Of a DNA stretch of 9,916 bases, positions 6,278 through 9,916 are shown piece after piece. Position numbers and translations under genes: made by a program. How positions within the stretch are numbered: the stretch's first letter is position 1; the number at the start of each line of letters is the position of its first letter. The DNA comes from Mucilaginibacter sp. Lineage in GTDB: Bacteria; Bacteroidota; Bacteroidia; Sphingobacteriales; Sphingobacteriaceae. The stretch spans positions 1 through 9,916 of the forward strand of contig JAICXZ010000055.1 in the NCBI GenBank assembly GCA_025934475.1. Reading direction: 5' to 3'. The notes beneath the pieces were generated by a model that had not been told where the DNA came from, searched no databases, and saw only the letters and a list, made by a program, of their open reading frames with translations.

Positions 6278-6661
6278 ATGGCATCAGAAGCAAAAGAAAC
6301 TGCCCGGTTATACGCTGTGCTTACCGATAAGCTAGGCGCTGATACGACCGAGGCCATGTTCAAGTATATCGACAACAAAGCAGAACGCGCAGTGGAAAGC
6401 AAGATATTATCATTGGCAACCAAAAATGATATTGCTCTTTTGAAGGATGAGCTTCATGCAACAAAGGATGATCTTCACAAGGAAATAGGTCTTTTGAGAG
6501 AAGACCTTCACAAAGAGGTTGTGGATGTGCGCAAGGAGATTGGTGATGTTCGCAGAGACATTGGCGAATCCAAAGCTGATACGATCAAATGGATGTTTAT
6601 TTTCTGGATAGGTCAAGTTGGTGCAACACTGGGGATCGTATTTCTCTTTCTGAAAAAATAA
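6278..6661 (+). CDS. Small coiled-coil protein with C-terminal membrane anchor (DUF1640/CCDC90-like)
   Basis: This is a 127-residue protein of unknown function. Residues 1-45 form a mixed helical head (ETARLYAVLTDKLG, then AMFKYIDNKAERAVESK), followed by the link LATKNDIALL. A charged coiled coil (about 50-100) is built from four 11-residue units, and a single hydrophobic segment (about 105-125, MFIFWIGQVGATLGIVFLF) closes with two lysines. The layout of head, coiled coil and tail anchor, with the LATKxDI link, resembles the DUF1640/CCDC90 group, mitochondrial members of which (MCUR1 type) are membrane-bound coiled-coil scaffolds; bacterial members are uncharacterised. The coiled coil most likely lies in the cytoplasm with the tail in the inner membrane. 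The ATG at 6278 is preferred because the head region looks like the family's N-terminus. It is convergent with the PAS/GAF gene, 11 bp away. No partner is evident from context. Confidence 0.75.
   Translation: MASEAKETARLYAVLTDKLGADTTEAMFKYIDNKAERAVESKILSLATKNDIALLKDELHATKDDLHKEIGLLREDLHKEVVDVRKEIGDVRRDIGESKADTIKWMFIFWIGQVGATLGIVFLFLKK
6440..6571 (+). repeat. Four imperfect 33-bp units encoding 11-residue coiled-coil repeats
   Basis: Within the coiled-coil gene, residues 55-65 (LKDELHATKDD), 66-76 (LHKEIGLLRED), 77-87 (LHKEVVDVRKE) and 88-98 (IGDVRRDIGES) align as hendecads with a hydrophobic first residue. The second and third units both begin CTTCACAA(A/G)GA at DNA level, suggesting internal duplication. 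Confidence 0.6.
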
Positions 6662-6672
6662 AAGGCTGCAGT

Positions 6673-8097
6673 TTATACATTGATCGTCTTCTCCACAATA
6701 ACATGAATCACATCATCCAATTCTGAAGCCGTAGTTTCGAGGTGCTGAACAATTTCTTTGTTTAGCGGATTTGACGGATTGTTCTTATCAAACAAATTTA
6801 CCAACCCCATAATGGTTGCTACCGGCCGGCGAATATTATGTGAACTAATTGCGGCTATCTCTTGCAAACGACGTGTCTGCTCGGACAGGTGCTCTTCATT
6901 ACGTTTACGTTCAATTAGTGTGCGCAAGATATTCACGGTACGCTCAATCATCAGAAGTTCGTCCTTTACCGGCTCACGCACGGTTGTATAATAAATTGCA
7001 AAAGTCGCCAAAACCTTAGAACTCCGGGCGCTAATAACAGGGGTCGACCAACATGCTTTAAATCCATGGCGAAGTATAGCATCCTTGTATTTTTCCCACA
7101 ACGGACTGTCGGCGATATCACTAACGATCACTTGTTCCCGATGGTATGCAGCTGTACCGCAGGAACCAGCATATGGTCCTATTGGCTCGCCATCTATCGC
7201 AGCTTTATATTCGGCAGGAAGGCGTGGTGCCGACAAATGGTACACATGCTCTTGTTCCGCGTCCAATTCCAGGATAGAGCAGTACATTTCAGGAAAGATG
7301 CTCTCGATACCGAGCAATAGCTCCTCCGCCATTTTAGCAAGCGGATAATCGGGCATAAAATTGAGCACTAGCACCTTCTTTTCCAGCTCCAGTATGAGTT
7401 GTTCTATTTTTTCGCGACTGATATCGCGCACAAAAACGATAAGTTCGCCTTTGTACGCGTAGATATCAAGCCGGAACCAGCCTTTACAGTGCCAGTCGTA
7501 ATATTCGAGCTCAACAGCAGTTTTATCCTTATAAACATTTTCAAATGCCGGGATCACGTGTTCAGTAACAGACATTTTATCAATCAGCCTAAAATCGGCT
7601 CCATACAACTCGTTTTCAGACATTCGAACCAGTTTTTGAAAAGCTGGGTTAAATGCATTGATGCGCCAGTTATGGTCGAGCATAAAGAAACCCTCGGTAA
7701 GGTTTGCCAGGATGTGCTGCATTTTATCCGATATATCGTTTGGATTCCGAATATTCAGTTTTTCATTAATATAGATTCCGGATGCATATACCATTTGCTC
7801 AACATCATCAAAACAAATAGACCATGTAATATTCAAAAAGGTACCAGCTTGAGTTCCAATGCGGAAATGAAAGCCTTCAACTCTCTTCAATACAGTAATA
7901 CTTTGAAATAATTCTTTGACCCTGTTTTTATCCGCTGGATGAGTAAACTCGGCAAGGTTCTTGCCGGTACTTTCCTTCGCACTGTAATCGGTGAAATACC
8001 TCCAGGAATCGTTTGAAGAAATAATATTTCCTTTAATATCGGTAGCGCAGAAAATATCGCTGGAATGACTCTGTATAAAGACAAGCAGTTGATTCAT
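6673..8097 (-). CDS. PAS-PAS-GAF sensor protein ending in a histidine-kinase DHp-like domain, no ATPase domain
   Basis: This 474-residue protein has no evident membrane segment and is probably cytoplasmic. Order: PAS 1 (about 1-115: SDIFCATDIKGNIISSNDSW, then KNLAEFTHPAD), PAS 2 (about 125-230: LTEGFFMLDHNWRINAFNPAF), a helix, a GAF domain (about 250-395: GPYAGSCGTAAYHREQ, VSDIADSPLW, ACWSTPV), and a C-terminal helix pair (about 400-474). That helix pair holds ISSHNIRRPVATIMGLVNLF, an H-box-like motif with H420, and ends in TTASELDDVIHVIVEKT, typical of the second DHp helix. A histidine kinase would continue with an ATP-binding domain of about 120-150 residues carrying N, G1, F and G2 boxes. 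None follows: the stop is intact and only 11 bp separate it from the convergent gene. The residue after H420 is Asn rather than the usual Glu/Asp. It could be a phosphotransfer or scaffold protein. An AT-rich 71-bp gap separates it from the SDR gene upstream. Confidence 0.82.
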   Translation of the reverse strand: MNQLLVFIQSHSSDIFCATDIKGNIISSNDSWRYFTDYSAKESTGKNLAEFTHPADKNRVKELFQSITVLKRVEGFHFRIGTQAGTFLNITWSICFDDVEQMVYASGIYINEKLNIRNPNDISDKMQHILANLTEGFFMLDHNWRINAFNPAFQKLVRMSENELYGADFRLIDKMSVTEHVIPAFENVYKDKTAVELEYYDWHCKGWFRLDIYAYKGELIVFVRDISREKIEQLILELEKKVLVLNFMPDYPLAKMAEELLLGIESIFPEMYCSILELDAEQEHVYHLSAPRLPAEYKAAIDGEPIGPYAGSCGTAAYHREQVIVSDIADSPLWEKYKDAILRHGFKACWSTPVISARSSKVLATFAIYYTTVREPVKDELLMIERTVNILRTLIERKRNEEHLSEQTRRLQEIAAISSHNIRRPVATIMGLVNLFDKNNPSNPLNKEIVQHLETTASELDDVIHVIVEKTINV

Positions 8098-8117
8098 AAC
8101 CAGCCATTTATTATTAG

Positions 8118-8150
8118 TAAATTTACGATAATAAATTACCTATTATGCAA
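8118..8150 (-). promoter_or_regulatory. Candidate promoter for the PAS/GAF gene
   Basis: On the minus strand, TTG (8150-8148) is followed after 22 bp by TAAATTTA (8125-8118), one mismatch from TAnnTTTG, about 20 bp before the ATG at 8097. The surrounding 8098-8168 gap is very AT-rich. This suggests the sensor gene can be transcribed separately from the SDR gene upstream, though the match is weak. Confidence 0.3.
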
Positions 8151-8168
8151 TAATATAATATATAAAAT

Positions 8169-8873
8169 TTACGGAGTTGTTACCGCTACCGGTAAGATCT
8201 TGCCGTTGAAGAATTTATGGCCTGTTAAGGCAAAATCCGCAATGTATTTGCCCATCTCGAAAGCTAAAACGGGCGACTCATATCCGGGAAAAGCTTTCTC
8301 CAGCATTTCGGTCTGCGCAGAGCCCAAGGCAAGGCAGTTCACCCTTATCTTTCTGTCTGTTAATTCCTGGGCCAGGCACTCGGTTAGCGTGTGCAATGCT
8401 GCTTTGCTAGCTGAATATGCCGACAATCCCGGGAATTTGGCACTGCCCTGGTAACCACCCATGCTGCCAATATTAACGATATGGGCATTGGCCGGCATCA
8501 ATGGCAAAAGTGCCTGGGTGATGCGAACATGGCCTATAAAGTTACTTTGCAGCATCTCTACAAAATCACTTTCTTCTAATTCGGTAAAGGGCTTATTAAT
8601 GAGTACGCCCGCATTATTGATCAGTATATCGACCCTGTTATCAAAACGGCCGCCGATAAATTGCAGCAAACCGTCGTAGTCATCATGAACAATATCAAAA
8701 GCTATCGGGAAAAGCTGACAATCAGGATTAAGCCCTTGTGCAATTTCTGATAGCCGGCCAAGTTTATCTTCAGAACGAGCCAACGCGATAACCTTGTGTT
8801 GATTTGACAGAATAAGATCCAAAACCGCTTCAAAGCCCACACCGCTGCTGGCGCCTGTTATAATAATGTTCAT
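8169..8873 (-). CDS. Short-chain dehydrogenase/reductase (SDR), adjacent to aromatic amino acid hydroxylase
   Basis: This 234-residue cytoplasmic NAD(P)(H)-dependent oxidoreductase is a classical SDR by its motifs: cofactor loop TGASSGVG (6-13), NNAG (86-89), N111, S137, and Y153-x3-K157 in SAYSASKAAL. All catalytic residues are intact. Arg33 at the end of strand 2 (ALARSED) suggests a preference for NADP(H). The usual substrate-loop region after 185 is short, and the C-terminus ends FFNGKILPVAVTTP. It starts 22 bp after the hydroxylase gene on the same strand, so the two are probably one operon. That context, and a loose resemblance of the GKILPVAVTTP end to the GSLIQVVTTEG end of quinonoid dihydropteridine reductase, raise the idea that it supplies or recycles the pterin cofactor. 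Sepiapterin reductase is also an SDR. Fold and catalytic class are secure; the substrate is a hypothesis. Confidence 0.85.
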   Translation of the reverse strand: MNIIITGASSGVGFEAVLDLILSNQHKVIALARSEDKLGRLSEIAQGLNPDCQLFPIAFDIVHDDYDGLLQFIGGRFDNRVDILINNAGVLINKPFTELEESDFVEMLQSNFIGHVRITQALLPLMPANAHIVNIGSMGGYQGSAKFPGLSAYSASKAALHTLTECLAQELTDRKIRVNCLALGSAQTEMLEKAFPGYESPVLAFEMGKYIADFALTGHKFFNGKILPVAVTTP

Positions 8874-8895
8874 GACGACTAAGTTATTAAAATTC

Positions 8896-9916
8896 TCATA
8901 CCACCAGCTTCTGCTCGACCGGATGTTTGATCAAGTAAAAGCCGTCGTTGATGAGTTTGGTAAGTTCAGGCTCATTGACAGCCTTATTTTCGAGGAATAC
9001 TCTAATTTCTGCAGCCACTTCGTGCTCGACATCTTCGTGATCAAGGATTTCCAATATTTCCAATGCACACAACCAATCGTCGTGATGATTTTTTTGCAGC
9101 TGGAACCAAACATTGCCTAAAAAACCAAAATCTCCACCCTTTTGCCGGCGATTGCGCACCTGCTGATAAAGCTGATGTAGCTCGCGAGTACGTCGATCAT
9201 ACTCAGGGTGGTGAGTACCGGTATTTGACTTGGGGGAAATTTCTTCGAAAGCATCCTTATCGGCGGCTCCACAAAAAACGGAAATGATCTTTTCGCCAAT
9301 CGCCATGTCGTAGGCGCCCCAGGCAGGGTCAAAAAGCACGTTCCCATCTCCATCGATAACTGTGCAATTCTTAAATGTTATCATTAAGGTCTTGTGGCCT
9401 TTAGTCAAAATATTTTCAATAAAGCCGTTTACTTTAATTCCATGCTCAAATTCGAGGTTTATGTGCTGACCTGATTCGATGCCAATTGCAGAAAGTTCAT
9501 CAGAGGACATATTTTCCAATGGAACAGCAACTCCTTTTAGTTTCCCTACCGGTGAACTGAAGCCATCTTTATGATATTCCTTACCGTGACCGCTCAAGAG
9601 CCTATTTTCGTGACACAAAATCGTCAAACCTGAAGTTTTGATAAATTTTACATCTTCTCCCACCTTCTCATATGCTGACATCACACCCGACACCTGCAAT
9701 CCCGAACTGTAAACCGCTGTACAAGCGTTTTTGCTTTCGACTGCTTTTTGCAATCCATAGGCCCCTCCCCTCCTGAACGACATGCTATCAGCAAATTGTT
9801 CCAACACGTCGATCAGGTTTTGAAAGGTAGGTGTCACAAACAACTGCGGCTGGGGCTTGGTGATATCATAAGCGTAGTTTACCGCATCTATTGTGTACCA
9901 AAGCTTTTTTACATCG
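8896..9916 (-). CDS. phhA: Aromatic amino acid hydroxylase, long form (phenylalanine 4-monooxygenase-like), C-terminal part only
   Basis: The frame stays open to the right edge, so this is a partial gene with its start outside the window. The TTG at 9841-9843 is not the start: 24 further codons are readable upstream of it, including YDITKPQPQLFV, which joins smoothly to TPTFQNLIDVLEQFAD. About 339 residues are visible. The junction resembles the end of the pterin- and iron-dependent hydroxylase domain in long Bacteroidota phenylalanine hydroxylases, followed by their C-terminal extension (SFRRGGAYGL, SGLQVSGV, GHGKEYHKDGFSSPVG). The catalytic iron ligands (two His, one Glu) lie beyond the edge, so activity cannot be judged here. 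The rest appears to be a beta-rich module (about 9730-9290) and a helical tail with HPEYDRRTRELHQLYQQVR and HHDDWLCALEILEIL. The usual reaction is phenylalanine to tyrosine with tetrahydrobiopterin and oxygen. The family call is from remembered similarity; I recognise no named domain in the extension. Confidence 0.68.
   Translation of the reverse strand, partial: DVKKLWYTIDAVNYAYDITKPQPQLFVTPTFQNLIDVLEQFADSMSFRRGGAYGLQKAVESKNACTAVYSSGLQVSGVMSAYEKVGEDVKFIKTSGLTILCHENRLLSGHGKEYHKDGFSSPVGKLKGVAVPLENMSSDELSAIGIESGQHINLEFEHGIKVNGFIENILTKGHKTLMITFKNCTVIDGDGNVLFDPAWGAYDMAIGEKIISVFCGAADKDAFEEISPKSNTGTHHPEYDRRTRELHQLYQQVRNRRQKGGDFGFLGNVWFQLQKNHHDDWLCALEILEILDHEDVEHEVAAEIRVFLENKAVNEPELTKLINDGFYLIKHPVEQKLVV

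Noticed and set aside
6662..6672. Lost kinase ATPase domain downstream of the PAS/GAF gene by frameshift
   Set aside because: Only 11 bp separate its stop from the convergent gene, and no N-, G1- or G2-box sequence is readable there in any frame.
7399..7911. A 170-codon open frame on the plus strand inside the PAS/GAF gene
   Set aside because: It is antisense to well-defined PAS domains, shows no domain signature and has no promoter or ribosome-binding signal of its own.
9841..9843. TTG as the start of the right-edge gene
   Set aside because: The frame continues upstream to the window edge with sequence that fits the hydroxylase family (ITKPQPQ), so the gene is partial, not short.
1..9916. 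Mobile element, phage defence island or CRISPR content
   Set aside because: No transposase, integrase, terminal inverted repeats, spaced repeat array or recognised defence gene was found; gene content and gaps look like stable chromosome.

Overview
The window looks like chromosomal DNA of a Bacteroidota species, most likely in the Sphingobacteriaceae (Mucilaginibacter/Pedobacter type). The evidence is the almost complete lack of Shine-Dalgarno sequences, exact or near matches to the Bacteroidota -7 promoter motif TAnnTTTG upstream of several genes, moderate GC with AT-rich gaps, and the gene set. That set includes a long-form aromatic amino acid hydroxylase, a sensor protein ending in a histidine-kinase dimerisation helix pair, and a short tail-less SSB. 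The placement rests on recalled family resemblance only. I see no rRNA, tRNA, IS element, phage gene or CRISPR array, and no gap longer than about 150 bases.

Layout, left to right. (1) 1-1631 (+): the 3' part of a SulP anion transporter with a C-terminal STAS domain; its 5' end lies outside the window. (2) 1683-3244 (-): an OsmC-type peroxidase downstream of a YqjM/NamA-type Old Yellow Enzyme, probably co-transcribed. (3) 3387-5330 (+): a dienelactone-hydrolase-family enzyme, divergent from the Old Yellow Enzyme, then a monovalent cation/proton antiporter. (4) 5333-5698 (-): a small treble-clef zinc-finger protein, divergent from (5) 5846-6184 (+), a tail-less single-stranded-DNA-binding protein. 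The gap between them holds a near-perfect LacI-type operator palindrome. (6) 6278-6661 (+): a small membrane-anchored coiled-coil protein built on 11-residue repeats. (7) 6673-8097 (-): a PAS-PAS-GAF protein that ends in a histidine-containing DHp-like helix pair and has no ATPase domain. (8) 8169-9916 (-): an SDR oxidoreductase directly downstream of the C-terminal part of a long aromatic amino acid hydroxylase that runs off the right edge.

Functional themes (inference). The Old Yellow Enzyme, OsmC and the dienelactone hydrolase share a divergent promoter region and could form a detoxification set for electrophiles and peroxides. The hydroxylase and SDR are 22 bp apart in the same direction, so the SDR may serve the hydroxylase, for example in pterin cofactor supply. 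The rest look like independent single genes. Most of the window is ordinary housekeeping and accessory sequence. The points most worth checking are the sensor without an ATPase domain, the LacI-type operator between the zinc-finger gene and ssb, and the large C-terminal extension of the hydroxylase with its SDR partner.
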